Assembly (NCBI RefSeq): GCF_000196615.1
Contig: NC_014306.1
Coordinates: forward strand, 2,170,001-2,234,000
DNA from: Erwinia billingiae Eb661
GTDB taxonomy: Bacteria; Pseudomonadota; Gammaproteobacteria; Enterobacterales; Enterobacteriaceae
DNA length: 64,000 bases
Direction: 5' to 3'
Shown here: positions 38,402 to 48,912 of the stretch, in pieces
Position numbering within the stretch: the stretch's first letter is position 1
How the letters are laid out: the number at the start of each line of letters is the position of its first letter
Notes under the pieces: generated by a model
The model's database searches: none
The model's input: only the letters and a program-made list of their open reading frames with translations
What the model was told of the DNA's origin: nothing
Program-made: the position numbers and the translations under genes

Positions 38402-39370
38402 TCAGCAGGTCACCCACTGCCGGTGAAACCAGATTGCCGCTTGCCCGGCGATTTGCCGATGGAAGGAGTGCAGCAAAAACTGGAAACAGTGCTCAATTTT
38501 GGGCGATCGCAGTGGGGCAGGTTTGCGCATCATGGCAACGGTGCGGCTCAGCGTCGGCTGCTGTAAATGGATCACCCTCAGTTCGTTATCGTTTAAGGTC
38601 GCGGTGTACAGCTCGGGCAGGATGGCCAGCGCCAGACGTGACCGCACCAGTCCATACAGCGTTTCCTGAAAATCGACCCGATACCCCACCCGCAACTGCA
38701 ACCGGTGACTCTCAATCATTGAGGTGACCAGTCTGCTGACGTTCCCTTTAGAAAACAGCGCGAGTTCCCGTTTGGCCAGCTGTCGCCACGGAATGTTATG
38801 GCCTTCAGCCAGCGGATCGTCACGGCGGATCACCGCGACAAAAGGATCCTCAAGCAGCGGATACACGGCGATGGTGTCCGGCACCGTGCTGTCCGTGGCG
38901 CCAATGCCAAAGTCGACCGAGCCGTTTTCTACCGCCAGCAGTAAAGCGTCGTTGGTCAGATCGTGGAACTCCACCCGCATCGCCGGAAAGTGCGCCGACA
39001 AGAGTTGCGGCACCACCGGAAAAAGCAGCGTGCTGACCGACGGCACCAGGCCAATGCGTAAGGTGCCATCGCCGCCCTGATGCATAATTTGCTGCATATC
39101 ATCAAACGCGCTGTGCGCGGTATTCAACAGCCGCTCGGCATAGGGCAGCACCGCTTCTCCCTGTTCGGTCAGGCTCACGCCCTGCGCGGTGCGCTTCAAT
39201 AACTTGCCGCCGAGCACCGACTCAATCTGCCGTAATGCGCTGCTTAACGCCGGCTGACTGATGGCCAGGCGGTTGGCGGTTTCGGTAAAGCTGCGCAGCT
39301 TCGCCAGCGCGACAAAGTACTGAATTTGCTTCAGGGATAACGCCGGAAGCCGACGCCAGGGTTCAGACAT
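38402..39370 (-). CDS. LysR-family regulator, likely of the adjacent purine genes
   Basis: LysR-type regulator: HTH TETANRLAISQPALSSALRQIESVLGGKLL (about 30-59 from the chosen start) and an effector domain opening TLRIGLVPSVSTLLFPVVPQLL. It is divergent from the adenine deaminase gene with a 128-base shared region, so that pair is its probable target; the effector is unknown. ATG 39370 gives MSEPWRRLPALSLKQIQYFV, the usual LysR layout; the frame also offers ATG 39415, and neither has a strong ribosome site. Confidence 0.85.
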   Translation of the reverse strand: MSEPWRRLPALSLKQIQYFVALAKLRSFTETANRLAISQPALSSALRQIESVLGGKLLKRTAQGVSLTEQGEAVLPYAERLLNTAHSAFDDMQQIMHQGGDGTLRIGLVPSVSTLLFPVVPQLLSAHFPAMRVEFHDLTNDALLLAVENGSVDFGIGATDSTVPDTIAVYPLLEDPFVAVIRRDDPLAEGHNIPWRQLAKRELALFSKGNVSRLVTSMIESHRLQLRVGYRVDFQETLYGLVRSRLALAILPELYTATLNDNELRVIHLQQPTLSRTVAMMRKPAPLRSPKIEHCFQFLLHSFHRQIAGQAAIWFHRQWVTC

Positions 39371-39498
39371 AATGGCCAGCCAATTCACGAAACAGGGAAA
39401 ACGATTGCTCAGCATAACCGCATCTTATAAACGGATAAAATAATTCATCTGGGCAAAGCCTCGTCCGCTGCCTACATTAGCCTCAACCTTCCGCCACT

Positions 39499-41298
39499 GT
39501 GGACACCGACTTGAACGAGACAACCGCGCCCATGCCCCTGCGTCAACGGGCTATCCAGGCCGCGCTGGGCAAAATCCCCTTCGACCGCCTGCTGATTAAC
39601 GCGGCGATCGTCGATATGGTCACCGGCGAGATCCGTGACGCCGATGTCGGCCTGATCGGCGGCATGATTGCCAGCGTGCATCCTCGCGGCAAATTTACCC
39701 AGGCTACCCACACCGATGACCTGTCCGGCCATTTTCTCTCTCCCGGCCTGATTGACACCCATGTGCATATCGAAAGCTCGCATCTTCCTGCGGAAAAATA
39801 CGCGGAGATCGTGGTAGCGCAGGGCACCACCACGGTGTTCTGGGATCCGCATGAGCTGGCAAACGTGCTGGGCGTGGCCGGCGTGCAGTATGCCGTGCGG
39901 TCCAGCCGCAATCTGCCGCTGCGGGTGATTTGCGCCGCGCCGTCCAGCGTGCCGTCGACGCCGGGACTGGAAATGTCCGCCGCAGACGTTGGCGGTAAGG
40001 AGATGCAAACCATGCTCAGCTGGCCCGAAGTGGCGGGCGTGGCGGAAGTGATGGATATGGCTGGCGTGCTGAACGGCAGCGAAAAGATGATGGCGATCCT
40101 TGATGCGGGCCTGAAAAGCGGCAAGCTGATCGAGGGCCATGCGCGCGGTCTGAAGGATGAGCAGTTGCAGGCCTACCTTGCCGCGGGCGTCACCTCCGAC
40201 CATGAACTGACCTCGGCAGAAGACGCGCTGGAAAAGCTGCGCGCCGGATTAACCCTGCAAATTCGCGGCTCCCATCCTTATCTGCTGCCCGACATTGCCC
40301 AGGCGCTGCTGGCCTTACCGCATCTCTCTTCACAAATTACCCTTTGCACCGACGACGTGCCGCCGGACCATCTGCTGGAGAAAGGCGGGATGATAGCACT
40401 GGTGAAACTGCTGGTGGCCGCGGGCATGCGTACGGAAGACGTGCTGAGAATGGCGACGCTGAACGCGGCAATCCGGCTGCAACGGGCGGATTTGGGGCTG
40501 ATCGCCGCCGGTCGCACCGCCGATATTATTGCCTTTGATTCACTGGAAAACCTCAATCCGGCCTGCGTCTACGTCGGTGGTGACTGCGTTGCCCGCGAGG
40601 GAAAACTGCTGTTTACGCCGGCTGCGGCAAGCGATGTCAGCCCGCCGCGCGATACGCTGCGCATCGATGCGCTGACAGAAGCGGACTTCCAGCTGCGGGT
40701 GCCAGGCCTGCAACAGGGCACCGCCCGCCTGCGTAACATCAAGGGCGCGCGGTTCACCCAGTGGAGTGAAGTGACGGTGCAGGTGCGTGATGGCGGGGTG
40801 AAACTGCCGGATGGCTTCAGCCTGATTTGGGTCAAGCACCGTCACAGACGCCACGCGGCCACGCCACAGATGGCCCTGCTGGAAGGCTGGGGCGAATTGC
40901 GCGGGGCGATTGCCACCTCGTATTCGCATGACTCGCATAATCTGGTGGTGATAGGCCGGGATCCGCGGGATATGGCGCTGGCCGCCAATCAGCTGATCGC
41001 CTGCGGTGGCGGGATGGCGCTCAGCCAGCACGGCAAGCTGCTGGCAAAGGTGGCGATGCCGATTGCCGGCATGCTGTCTGAGCTGCCGGCAGAAACGCTG
41101 GCGGAGCAATTTAAAAATCTGCGTGAGCTGAGCGGTCAGGTTGCCGACTGGGAGCCGCCGTATCGCGTATTTAAGGCGATAGAGGGCACCTGTCTGGCCT
41201 GTAACGCCGGGCCGCACTTAACGGATCTCGGCCTGACCGACGGCGCAACGCGCGAAATTGTCGATCCGGTGCTGGCCATCTGGCCGGACGCGCTTTAA
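39499..41298 (+). CDS. ade: Adenine deaminase (COG1001 amidohydrolase)
   Basis: Metal-dependent amidohydrolase turning adenine into hypoxanthine and ammonia. The 599-residue protein has the metal motif DTHVHIESSHLPAEKYAE (near residue 89), the conserved WDPHELANVLG, LCTDDVPPDH, and the late SHDSHNLVVIGRDPRDMALAANQLIACGGG typical of prokaryotic Ade. It is divergent from E. coli Ade (588 aa), so substrate range is less certain. The start is unclear: GTG 39499, TTG 39511 and ATG 39532 are all in frame with weak ribosome sites. A purine permease gene follows after 33 bases. Confidence 0.85.
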   Translation: MDTDLNETTAPMPLRQRAIQAALGKIPFDRLLINAAIVDMVTGEIRDADVGLIGGMIASVHPRGKFTQATHTDDLSGHFLSPGLIDTHVHIESSHLPAEKYAEIVVAQGTTTVFWDPHELANVLGVAGVQYAVRSSRNLPLRVICAAPSSVPSTPGLEMSAADVGGKEMQTMLSWPEVAGVAEVMDMAGVLNGSEKMMAILDAGLKSGKLIEGHARGLKDEQLQAYLAAGVTSDHELTSAEDALEKLRAGLTLQIRGSHPYLLPDIAQALLALPHLSSQITLCTDDVPPDHLLEKGGMIALVKLLVAAGMRTEDVLRMATLNAAIRLQRADLGLIAAGRTADIIAFDSLENLNPACVYVGGDCVAREGKLLFTPAAASDVSPPRDTLRIDALTEADFQLRVPGLQQGTARLRNIKGARFTQWSEVTVQVRDGGVKLPDGFSLIWVKHRHRRHAATPQMALLEGWGELRGAIATSYSHDSHNLVVIGRDPRDMALAANQLIACGGGMALSQHGKLLAKVAMPIAGMLSELPAETLAEQFKNLRELSGQVADWEPPYRVFKAIEGTCLACNAGPHLTDLGLTDGATREIVDPVLAIWPDAL

Positions 41299-41331
41299 CA
41301 CAACAATAACAACATTCAGGGGAAGTGAAGC

Positions 41332-42681
41332 ATGGCCGAAAGTGAGGTAAAAAATAGCGTCGCCGTCGCCGGAGACAACTGGCTACAGCGCCGTTTCCAG
41401 CTGCGTCAGCGCCAGACCAAAAGCAAAACCGAGTGCCTGGCGGGCATCACCGGTTTTCTTGCCGCAGCCTATCTGCTGGTGGTGATCCCCAGCCTGCTGG
41501 CGGCGGGCGGCATGGATAAGGGCGCGGCCACCACCGGGGTGATCCTGGTGTTCGTGCTGGGCTCGCTGCTGATGGCGTTTTACGCCAATCTGCCGTTTAT
41601 GGTCGGGCCGGGCATCGGCGGCTCGGTGCTGGTTGGCATTACCCTGGCAGGCGATGGCATCAGCTGGCCCATCGCGCTGGGCATCGCCTGCTGGTCAGGG
41701 ATTGTGTTTTTTGTGATGACGGTGTTGGGGCTGCGCGAGGTGGTGACCCGCTCGGTGCCGCAGTCGATCAAGCTGGGGCTGACCGCCTCAATCGGGATTT
41801 TTGTGGCGCTGCTGGGCTTTCGTAATGCCGGACTGGTGCTTGCCAATGCTAAGACGCATGCGCTGGCGCTGGGCGATTTTACCGCGCCCGGCGCGCTGAT
41901 TGCGCTGCTGGGCCTGCTGGTGGCGGTGGGATTGCAGGCGCGCAAAGTGCCGGGCGCGATACTGTGGGCGATTTTGCTGGCCACTGCCGCCGGTATCCCG
42001 CTGGGCGTTACCCATCTGCCGGAACACGGCATGTCGCTGCCGCATTCGCTTGCGCCGCTGTTTGGCCAGGTCGATCTGTGGGGCGCGCTGAATATCGCCT
42101 TCCTGCCTTTCCTGTTTATCTTTTTCGCCTCGGAGTTCTTCTCCACCATGGGCACCACGCTGGCGGTCGGCGGCGAAGCGGGGCTGCTGGATGAGCACGG
42201 CAATATGCCGCAGATCAACCGGCCGTTTATCGTAGACTCGATTGCGGCGGCACTGGGGCCAATTGTTGGCATTCCTGCGGCCACCGCGCTGATTGAGTCC
42301 TCGGCCGCGGCTGACGCGGGCGGCAAAACCGGGCTGACCGCGCTGGCTGCCGCGGTGATGTTTTTGCTGATGCTGTTCTTTACGCCCGTGGCGCTGATGA
42401 TCCCGAAAGAGGCGACCGCGCCTGCACTGATGCTGATTGGCCTTAACATGTTCAGCAACCTGCGCAAGGTGGATTTAGCGGATTTCACCGAAGCCTTGCC
42501 GGTGTTGATGATGGTGATGATTACGCTGATTTCCAACAGTTTCGGTACCGGGATCGCCGGTGGGTTGCTATTTTATATCCTGATCAAACTGGTGGCCGGT
42601 AAGATCCGCGAGGTGCCGCTGGGGCTGGTGATCCTCGCCATCCCGCTGGTTTATTACTTTGCCACCCTGGTTCACCATTAA
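41332..42681 (+). CDS. NCS2-family purine permease (AzgA-like)
   Basis: A 449-residue inner-membrane nucleobase permease of the NCS2/AzgA type (adenine, hypoxanthine or guanine uptake, proton-coupled). Signatures include KTECLAGITGFLAAAYLLVVIPSLL at the start, NLPFMVGPGIGGSVLVGITL, and FSTMGTTLAVGGEAGLLDEHGNMP with IGIPAATALIESSAA-like residues. About 12-14 membrane segments. RBS AGGGGAAG is 7 bases upstream. It is likely co-transcribed with the adenine deaminase, forming an import-and-deaminate pair. Confidence 0.9.
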   Translation: MAESEVKNSVAVAGDNWLQRRFQLRQRQTKSKTECLAGITGFLAAAYLLVVIPSLLAAGGMDKGAATTGVILVFVLGSLLMAFYANLPFMVGPGIGGSVLVGITLAGDGISWPIALGIACWSGIVFFVMTVLGLREVVTRSVPQSIKLGLTASIGIFVALLGFRNAGLVLANAKTHALALGDFTAPGALIALLGLLVAVGLQARKVPGAILWAILLATAAGIPLGVTHLPEHGMSLPHSLAPLFGQVDLWGALNIAFLPFLFIFFASEFFSTMGTTLAVGGEAGLLDEHGNMPQINRPFIVDSIAAALGPIVGIPAATALIESSAAADAGGKTGLTALAAAVMFLLMLFFTPVALMIPKEATAPALMLIGLNMFSNLRKVDLADFTEALPVLMMVMITLISNSFGTGIAGGLLFYILIKLVAGKIREVPLGLVILAIPLVYYFATLVHH

Positions 42682-42683
42682 TA

Positions 42684-42717
42684 AAAAAAGCCCTTCTGCA
42701 ACCAGAAGGGCTTTTCG
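42684..42717. terminator. Bidirectional terminator, purine permease / araA
   Basis: AAGCCCTTCTG (42688-42698) pairs with CAGAAGGGCTT (42703-42713), loop CAAC, A-run before and TTTT after, between convergent genes. Confidence 0.9.
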
Positions 42718-42750
42718 TTTAAGGCCTTAGGAATGCAGGCCGTTACTGAC

Positions 42751-44259
42751 TTAGTAGCGCTGATTCAGGCGGTAATAGGCCTCGTTCCAGCGCAGCGCAT
42801 CCTTAAAGCCGTGCAGGGTGGTTTCATCGTCAATCACCAGCACTTCAATGCCATGCATCTCACCATACTGTCGCATATCGTCAACCGTCAGCGCCTGGCT
42901 GAACACCGTATGGTGCGCGCCGCCGCCAAGGATCCAGGCTTCGGACGCGGTGGCCAGTGATGGCTGTGCATGCCACAACGCCCGCGCGACCGGCAGCTTA
43001 GGCAGCGGTTTAGGCTGTTCAATGGCATCCACCACGTTGACCAGCAGGCGGAAACGATCGCCCATATCGATCACGCTGGCGTTCACCGCGCGGCCCGCAG
43101 GAGTGGAGAAGATCATCCGCGCCGGATCGGCCTTACCGCCGATGCCCAGATACTGCACATCAATTAACGGGCGGCTCTCTTTGGCGATCGAAGGACAGAC
43201 CTCGAGCATATGGGAACCCAACACCAGCTCATTGCCCGGGGAGAAGTGATAGGTGTAATCCTCCATAAACGAGGTGCCGCCCGGCAAGCCGGTGGCCATC
43301 ACCTTAAACACGTGCAGCAGCGCGGCGGTTTTCCAGTCGCCTTCACCGGCAAAACCGTAGCCTTGCTGCATCAGGCGTTGCACCGCCAGGCCCGGCAGCT
43401 GGGTCATGCCATGCAGCGTCTGGAAGTTGGTGGTGAATGCCATGCAGCCTTCATGTTGCAGAAAGCCCTTAATGCCCAGCTCGATTTTCGCCGCATCCAG
43501 CACGTTCTGGCGCTTCTCGCCGTTGACGGCGGCCGCGGCGGTGAAGTCGTACAGGCTCTCGTACTCATCAACCAGCGCGTTGACGTCGCCGTCGCTGACG
43601 CCGTTAATCACTTCAACCAGATCGCCGACGCCCCAGCCGTTGACCGAATAGCCGAACTGGATCTGCGCCGCCACTTTGTCGCCTTCGGTTACCGCCACTT
43701 CACGCATGTTGTCGCCGAAACGCGCCACTTTCAGATTCTGGCTGGCCTGCTTCGCCGCCGCCGCACGCATCCACTGGCCCAGGCGCTCCTGCGCGACCCT
43801 ATCCTGCCAGTGGCCGGTGATCACGCTGTGCTGCAGACGCATACGTGCGCCGATAAAGCCGAACTCGCGGCCGCCGTGCGCGGTCTGGTTCAGGTTCATA
43901 AAGTCCATATCCATGCTGTCCCACGGGATCTCGGCATTGAACTGGGTATGGAATTGCAGCAGCGGCTTGTTGAGAATGCTCAAGCCGCCAATCCACATTT
44001 TGGCCGGCGAGAAGGTATGCAGCCAGGTCACGATGCCCAGACAGTCTTCCGCATGATTGGCCTGACGGCACAGCGCCAGCGCTTCGTCCGGGCTTTTCAC
44101 CAGCGGCTTCAGTACCAGGTTAAACGGCAGACGACCGTCACGATTAAGCCCGTCCACGACCTGCTGACCATGCTGTTCCACCTGACGCAAGGTTTCCGCG
44201 CCGTAAAGATGCTGAGTACCAATCACAAACCAGACGTTAAGCGCATTAGGCTGAGTCAT
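42751..44259 (-). CDS. araA: L-arabinose isomerase
   Basis: Mn-dependent cytosolic isomerase converting L-arabinose to L-ribulose. The 502-residue protein is near the E. coli length (500). It contains [16 protein letters not shown], the family [30 protein letters not shown] stretch, [13 protein letters not shown] and [10 protein letters not shown]. It lies 12 bases after araB on the minus strand, and the operon ends here: no araD follows before the terminator. Confidence 0.97.
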   Translation of the reverse strand: MTQPNALNVWFVIGTQHLYGAETLRQVEQHGQQVVDGLNRDGRLPFNLVLKPLVKSPDEALALCRQANHAEDCLGIVTWLHTFSPAKMWIGGLSILNKPLLQFHTQFNAEIPWDSMDMDFMNLNQTAHGGREFGFIGARMRLQHSVITGHWQDRVAQERLGQWMRAAAAKQASQNLKVARFGDNMREVAVTEGDKVAAQIQFGYSVNGWGVGDLVEVINGVSDGDVNALVDEYESLYDFTAAAAVNGEKRQNVLDAAKIELGIKGFLQHEGCMAFTTNFQTLHGMTQLPGLAVQRLMQQGYGFAGEGDWKTAALLHVFKVMATGLPGGTSFMEDYTYHFSPGNELVLGSHMLEVCPSIAKESRPLIDVQYLGIGGKADPARMIFSTPAGRAVNASVIDMGDRFRLLVNVVDAIEQPKPLPKLPVARALWHAQPSLATASEAWILGGGAHHTVFSQALTVDDMRQYGEMHGIEVLVIDDETTLHGFKDALRWNEAYYRLNQRY

Positions 44260-44271
44260 TTTTCATTCTCC

Positions 44272-45954
44272 TTAAATTTTGGACGGTTGAGCGGCAAACT
44301 GCGGTTCGGCCACTTCACACCACTGAAGGTAACGTTGATAAAGCTGTTGATAGCGATCGACGCGGCTGGCGTCGGGCTGCAAGGTGGTGGCAATCGGGCT
44401 GGCCATCTTTTGTTGCGCGGACGGGACGTCCGGGTAGACACCGGCGGCGACGGCGGCAAAAATCGCCGCACCCAGCGCGCAGCACTCGTCAGAGGCGACA
44501 ATATCCAGCGGGCGGTTCATCACATCGCAACACACCTGCATAATTGCCGGCGATTTACGGGCAATGCCGCCGAGGGTCAGAATGCTTTCGACCGGGATAT
44601 CCTGCTGCTCGAAACACTCCATAATGGCGCGCGCGCCAAAAGCGGTGGCGGCAATAAATCCACCAAACAGCGCAGGGGCGTCGGTGCCCAGATTCAGGTC
44701 GGTGATCACCCCCTGCAGACGCTGATTCGCAAACGGCGTACGGCGACCGTTAAACCAGTCCAGCACCACTGGCAGATGCTCAAGCTGCGGATCGTCAGCC
44801 CAGGCTTTGGTGAGGTCGTTGAGCAGGTTCTTACGGATGGCGGCCAGGCTCGGAGCCAGCTCAGGGCTGTTTTGTGCCGCCTGATCCAGCGGCCAGCTCA
44901 GCAGACGGCTGAACCAGGCATACATATCGCCAAAGGCAGACTGGCCGGCTTCCAGACCGATCATCTCCGGCACCACGCTGCCGTCCACCTGACCACAAAT
45001 GCCTTTAATGGCGCGATCGCCCACGCGCTGCGGGTCGGCAATCAGAATGTCGCAGGTCGAGGTGCCAATCACTTTCACCAGCGTATACGGACGTGCGCCC
45101 GCGCCGACGGCGCCCATATGGCAGTCAAAAGCGCCGCCGGACAGGGTCACGGTGTCGGGCAGGCCCAGGCGTTCGGCCCATTCAGCGGTGATCTGGCCAA
45201 CCGGTAAATCGGCGGTCCAGGTCTGGTTAAACAGCGGGGTATCCAGCTGTTCAGTGAGCATCGGGTCCAGCGCGTCAAGGAACTCGCGGGTCGGCAGGCC
45301 TTGCCATTCCGGGTGCCACAAGGATTTATGCCCCGCCGCACAGCGCCCGCGACGGATATCCTGCGGTGCCGTGGTGCCGCTCAGTAAGGCCGGCACCCAG
45401 TCACACAGCTCAATCCAGGAGACCGCCGCTTCGCGCACCGCGCGATCTTCACGGCTGACGTGCAGGATCTTCGCCCAGAACCATTCGGAAGAGTAAATAC
45501 CGCCGATAAAGCGCGAATAGTCCTCGAACTTTCCGCCATGACACAGGACGTTAATCTCTTCGGCTTCTTTTATCGCGGTGTGATCTTTCCACAACACGAA
45601 CATCGCGTTGGGGTTTTCGGCAAACTCAGGCAGCAAGGCCAGCACGTTGCCGTGGCGATCGATTGGGGCAGGGGTTGAACCGGTGGAATCCACGCCGATG
45701 CCCACCACATTCTGGCGCTGCCCGGGGGTTAGTTTAGTGACAACGTCACGAATGGCCTGTTCAAAGGCGTCGATATAGTCCTGAGGATGATGGCGGAACT
45801 GGTTGATGCGGCTCTGACAATAAAGCCCGGCTTGCCAGCGAGAGTAAGCCACTACCTGTGAATGCAATTCCTGTCCGCTGGCACAATCCACCGCCAGAGC
45901 ACGAACCGAATCACTGCCAAAATCCAGACCTATTGTTATGGCTCCCAACTGCAT
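44272..45954 (-). CDS. araB: Ribulokinase
   Basis: FGGY-family kinase phosphorylating L-ribulose to L-ribulose-5-phosphate. 560 residues (E. coli 566). It starts [20 protein letters not shown] with the phosphate-1 motif and [15 protein letters not shown], has [30 protein letters not shown] mid-protein and [16 protein letters not shown] near the end. It is first gene of the araBA unit, divergent from araFGH. GGAGAG lies before the ATG. Confidence 0.96.
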   Translation of the reverse strand: MQLGAITIGLDFGSDSVRALAVDCASGQELHSQVVAYSRWQAGLYCQSRINQFRHHPQDYIDAFEQAIRDVVTKLTPGQRQNVVGIGVDSTGSTPAPIDRHGNVLALLPEFAENPNAMFVLWKDHTAIKEAEEINVLCHGGKFEDYSRFIGGIYSSEWFWAKILHVSREDRAVREAAVSWIELCDWVPALLSGTTAPQDIRRGRCAAGHKSLWHPEWQGLPTREFLDALDPMLTEQLDTPLFNQTWTADLPVGQITAEWAERLGLPDTVTLSGGAFDCHMGAVGAGARPYTLVKVIGTSTCDILIADPQRVGDRAIKGICGQVDGSVVPEMIGLEAGQSAFGDMYAWFSRLLSWPLDQAAQNSPELAPSLAAIRKNLLNDLTKAWADDPQLEHLPVVLDWFNGRRTPFANQRLQGVITDLNLGTDAPALFGGFIAATAFGARAIMECFEQQDIPVESILTLGGIARKSPAIMQVCCDVMNRPLDIVASDECCALGAAIFAAVAAGVYPDVPSAQQKMASPIATTLQPDASRVDRYQQLYQRYLQWCEVAEPQFAAQPSKI

Positions 45955-46070
45955 GTTCTTCTCTCCAGACGGTATGTATAAACCTGTCTGACTACCCTAA
46001 GAAGTGGCGCGCTTTGCCGTTAGGTTAAGGAAGCTGCAAATATGCACTTTTCTGTCATGGTGCGGGATTC

Positions 46071-46086
46071 TGTGATGTAGCTCAAA
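46071..46086. promoter_or_regulatory. CRP-like site in the ara control region
   Basis: TGTGATGTAGCTCAAA matches TGTGA-N6-TCACA at 9 of 10 core positions. Confidence 0.6.
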
Positions 46087-46094
46087 GGTTACAT

Positions 46095-46132
46095 GAAGGT
46101 TAATTTAGCTAAATGTATGGACAGAATAACTG
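46095..46132 (-). promoter_or_regulatory. AraC I1-I2-like direct repeat
   Basis: The proximal half-site keeps TAGC and ACCT of E. coli I2. The distal one keeps TCCATA of I1 (8 of 10 conserved positions). Spacing is exactly 4 bases, as in E. coli. Orientation points to araB. Confidence 0.6.
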
Positions 46133-46318
46133 TAATCTCAGGGTGTGATACCGCTCTCCCTTTCTCACGTAAGTTCCCGTTAAAACTAGCGCTCATCGGC
46201 ACAGGTCCTGCTGTCCTGACCGAAAAACTTGCTGTTTTAAGCCCTTAAGTGGGCAGCATTCCGAATGATACCGTTTACATCACACCGCCGAAAAGCGGGA
46301 ACTGAGCCGGAGAGCCTC

Positions 46319-47302
46319 ATGCACAAAATACCCTACGCGCTTGCTGCCATTGGCCTTGCAGCCGTTATGTCACAATCAGCTATGGCCGAGACCATGAAAC
46401 TTGGTTTCCTGGTCAAGCAGCCGGAAGAACCGTGGTTCCAGACCGAGTGGAAATTTGCTGACAAAGCCGGGAAAGAGATGGGCTTTGAAGTGATTAAAAT
46501 TGCCGTGCCGGATGGTGAAAAAACCCTGAATGCCATCGACAGCCTGGCGGCGAGCGGCGCCAAAGGCTTCGTTATCTGTACGCCCGACCCGAAACTCGGT
46601 TCTGCCATTGTTGCCAAGGCCCGCAGTTACGATCTGAAAGTCATCGCCGTGGATGACCAGTTTGTGACCGCCAAAGGCAAACCGATGGACACCGTGCCGC
46701 TGGTGATGATGGCCGCCACCAAAATTGGCGAGCGTCAGGGGCAGGAACTGTATAAAGAGATGAAAAAACGCGGCTGGGATGCGAAGGATACCGGCGTGAT
46801 GGCGATCACCGCGGATGAGCTGGATACCGCGCGTCGTCGTACCGGCGGCTCAATGGATGCCCTGAAGGCCGCAGGCTTCCCGGCTAACCAGATCTACAAA
46901 GTGCCCACCAAATCTAACGATATCCCTGGCGCGTTCGATGCCGGTAACTCCCTGCTGGTACAGCATCCCGGCGTGAAACACTGGCTGGTGCTGGGCATGA
47001 ATGACAACACCGTATTGGGTGGCGTGCGTGCGACGGAAGGTCAGGGCTTCAAGGCACCGGACGTGATTGGTATCGGCATCAACGGTGTCGATGCGGTGAA
47101 CGAACTGTCAAAAGGCCAGGCGACCGGCTTCTACGGCTCGCTGCTGCCAAGCCCGGACGTGCATGGCTATAAGAGCATCCAGATGCTGTACAACTGGGTG
47201 AACAAAGGAGAAGAACCACCGAAGTTCACGGAAGTGACTGACGTGGTGCTGATCACCCGTGACAACTTCAAAACAGAACTGGCGAAAAAAGGCCTGATGT
47301 AA
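46319..47302 (+). CDS. araF: L-arabinose ABC transporter, periplasmic binding protein
   Basis: High-affinity periplasmic L-arabinose-binding protein. The signal peptide MHKIPYALAAIGLAAVMSQS ends in AMA and is cut before ETMKLGF; the mature chain reads LGFLVKQPEEPWFQTEWKFADKAGK, nearly identical to E. coli AraF. 327 residues. The ATG at 46319 has GGAG 9 bases upstream; the longer frame from 46265 is not homologous. It is first gene of araFGH-araC. Confidence 0.97.
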   Translation: MHKIPYALAAIGLAAVMSQSAMAETMKLGFLVKQPEEPWFQTEWKFADKAGKEMGFEVIKIAVPDGEKTLNAIDSLAASGAKGFVICTPDPKLGSAIVAKARSYDLKVIAVDDQFVTAKGKPMDTVPLVMMAATKIGERQGQELYKEMKKRGWDAKDTGVMAITADELDTARRRTGGSMDALKAAGFPANQIYKVPTKSNDIPGAFDAGNSLLVQHPGVKHWLVLGMNDNTVLGGVRATEGQGFKAPDVIGIGINGVDAVNELSKGQATGFYGSLLPSPDVHGYKSIQMLYNWVNKGEEPPKFTEVTDVVLITRDNFKTELAKKGLM

Positions 47303-47311
47303 CAACACCGT

Positions 47312-47340
47312 GGGCAACGGCGCGGATGGCGCCGTTGCCC
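47312..47340 (+). other. araF-araG intercistronic hairpin
   Basis: A perfect 12-bp stem (GGGCAACGGCGC 47312-47323 with GCGCCGTTGCCC 47329-47340) and 5-base loop without T-run. It likely protects upstream araF mRNA from 3' exonucleases and lowers araGH expression. Confidence 0.65.
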
Positions 47341-47371
47341 TGCGAAGGTCGGTAACCGGTCAGGAGATAAC

Positions 47372-48895
47372 ATGAGTACGCAACCCGCATATCTGAGCTT
47401 TCACGGCATCGGAAAAACCTTTCCAGGCGTGAAGGCGTTGCAGGACATCAGTTTTGAATGTGGCGCGGGCCAGATCCACGCCCTGATGGGCGAAAACGGC
47501 GCGGGCAAGTCCACGCTGTTGAAAATTCTTAGCGGCAGCTACCAGCCAACCAGCGGCGAAATCCGTCTGAAGGGGCAGCCCGTCAATTTTACCCACACCA
47601 CCGACGCGCTGGATGCGGGGGTAGCCATTATTTATCAGGAGCTGCATCTGGTGCCGGAAATGTCGGTAGCGGAGAACATCTACCTTGGTCAGTTGCCGCA
47701 GCGGGCGGGCTTTGTAAACCGCAAACTGCTGCGCTATGAGGCCGGAGAGCAGCTGAAAAACCTGGGGATGGATATCGACCCGGATACCCCGTTGAAATCT
47801 CTGTCGCTCGGCCAGTGGCAGATGGTGGAAATCGCCAAGGCACTGGCGCGTAACGCCAAGGTGATCGCCTTTGATGAGCCAACCAGTTCGCTTTCCGCCC
47901 GCGAAATTGAACACCTGTTCCGGGTGATCCGCCAGCTGCGCCAGCAGGGCCGCGTGGTGCTTTACGTCTCGCACCGTATGGAAGAGATCTTTGCCCTCAG
48001 CGATGCCATCACCGTATTTAAGGACGGGCGCTACGTGCGCACCTTTGACGACGTGCCCAACACCTCCCACGACGAGCTGGTGCAGGCGATGGTCGGCCGC
48101 GAAATCGGCGACATTTATGGCTATTCGCCACGCGAAACCGGCGCGGTGCGCTTGCAGCTGGATAACGTGCAGGCCAAAGGCGTACGTCAGCCGATCTCAT
48201 TAAAAGTGCATGCCGGTGAAATCGTCGGTCTGTTCGGCCTGGTCGGTGCCGGTCGCAGTGAGCTGATGAAAGGGCTGTTTGGAGCCACCAAACTGACCGG
48301 CGGCGAACTGCGTCTGGATGGCGAAGTGATTGTGATCAAGGAGCCGGCCCACGCCATTCGCGCCGGGATCCTGCTTTGTCCGGAAGATCGTAAGGCGGAC
48401 GGCATCATTCCCGTTCACTCGGTGCGCGACAACATCAATATCAGCGCAAGGCGCAATAACCTGACCGCCGGCTGTCTGATCGACAACCAGTGGGAAAGCA
48501 AAAATGCCGCCTCGCACATTAAATCGCTCAACATCAAAACGCCGTCAGCCGACCAGCTGATCATGAACCTCTCCGGTGGTAACCAGCAGAAAGCCATTCT
48601 TGGCCGCTGGCTCTCTGAAGAGATGAAAGTAATCCTGCTGGATGAGCCGACGCGCGGCATCGACGTTGGGGCGAAAAATGAAATTTATAACCTGATCTAT
48701 GCGCTGGCAGAAAAGGGCATTGCGGTGCTGTTTGCCTCCAGCGACCTGCCTGAAGTGATGGGGCTGGCCGATCGCATCCTGGTGATGAGAGAGGGCGAAA
48801 TCGCCGGTGAACTGAGCCATACCGAGGCCACCGAAGCGCTGACCCTTGGTCTTGCCATGCCGAAAACGACTCAACGCGCCGCAGCTGTGGCCTGA
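47372..48895 (+). CDS. araG: L-arabinose ABC transporter, ATP-binding protein
   Basis: Duplicated ABC ATPase powering arabinose import; 507 residues (E. coli 504). First domain: Walker [10 protein letters not shown] (about 42-50), [15 protein letters not shown] and FDEPTSSLS. Second domain: the P-loop variant [25 protein letters not shown] and [21 protein letters not shown] is 7 bases before the ATG. It is followed by araH after 17 bases. Confidence 0.96.
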   Translation: MSTQPAYLSFHGIGKTFPGVKALQDISFECGAGQIHALMGENGAGKSTLLKILSGSYQPTSGEIRLKGQPVNFTHTTDALDAGVAIIYQELHLVPEMSVAENIYLGQLPQRAGFVNRKLLRYEAGEQLKNLGMDIDPDTPLKSLSLGQWQMVEIAKALARNAKVIAFDEPTSSLSAREIEHLFRVIRQLRQQGRVVLYVSHRMEEIFALSDAITVFKDGRYVRTFDDVPNTSHDELVQAMVGREIGDIYGYSPRETGAVRLQLDNVQAKGVRQPISLKVHAGEIVGLFGLVGAGRSELMKGLFGATKLTGGELRLDGEVIVIKEPAHAIRAGILLCPEDRKADGIIPVHSVRDNINISARRNNLTAGCLIDNQWESKNAASHIKSLNIKTPSADQLIMNLSGGNQQKAILGRWLSEEMKVILLDEPTRGIDVGAKNEIYNLIYALAEKGIAVLFASSDLPEVMGLADRILVMREGEIAGELSHTEATEALTLGLAMPKTTQRAAAVA

Positions 48896-48912
48896 TAAGA
48901 AGGAGTATTTAA

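Larger units (their letters stand above)
45955..46318. promoter_or_regulatory. araB-araF divergent control region
   Basis: 364 bases with no gene. On the minus strand, CAGTTATTCTGTCCATA (46132-46116), a 4-base spacer and TAGCTAAATTAACCTTC (46111-46095) reproduce the araI1-spacer-araI2 geometry of E. coli, two 17-base half-sites starting 21 bases apart. A CRP-like TGTGATGTAGCTCAAA lies at 46071-46086, on the araB side of I2. In E. coli CRP binds on the far side of I1, so this layout is different. Confidence 0.6.

Noticed and set aside
43210..45207. 665-codon open frame antisense to araA and araB
   Set aside because: It lies wholly opposite two highly conserved genes, is rich in Arg/His/Gln typical of antisense frames in GC-rich codon usage, and has no recognisable domain.
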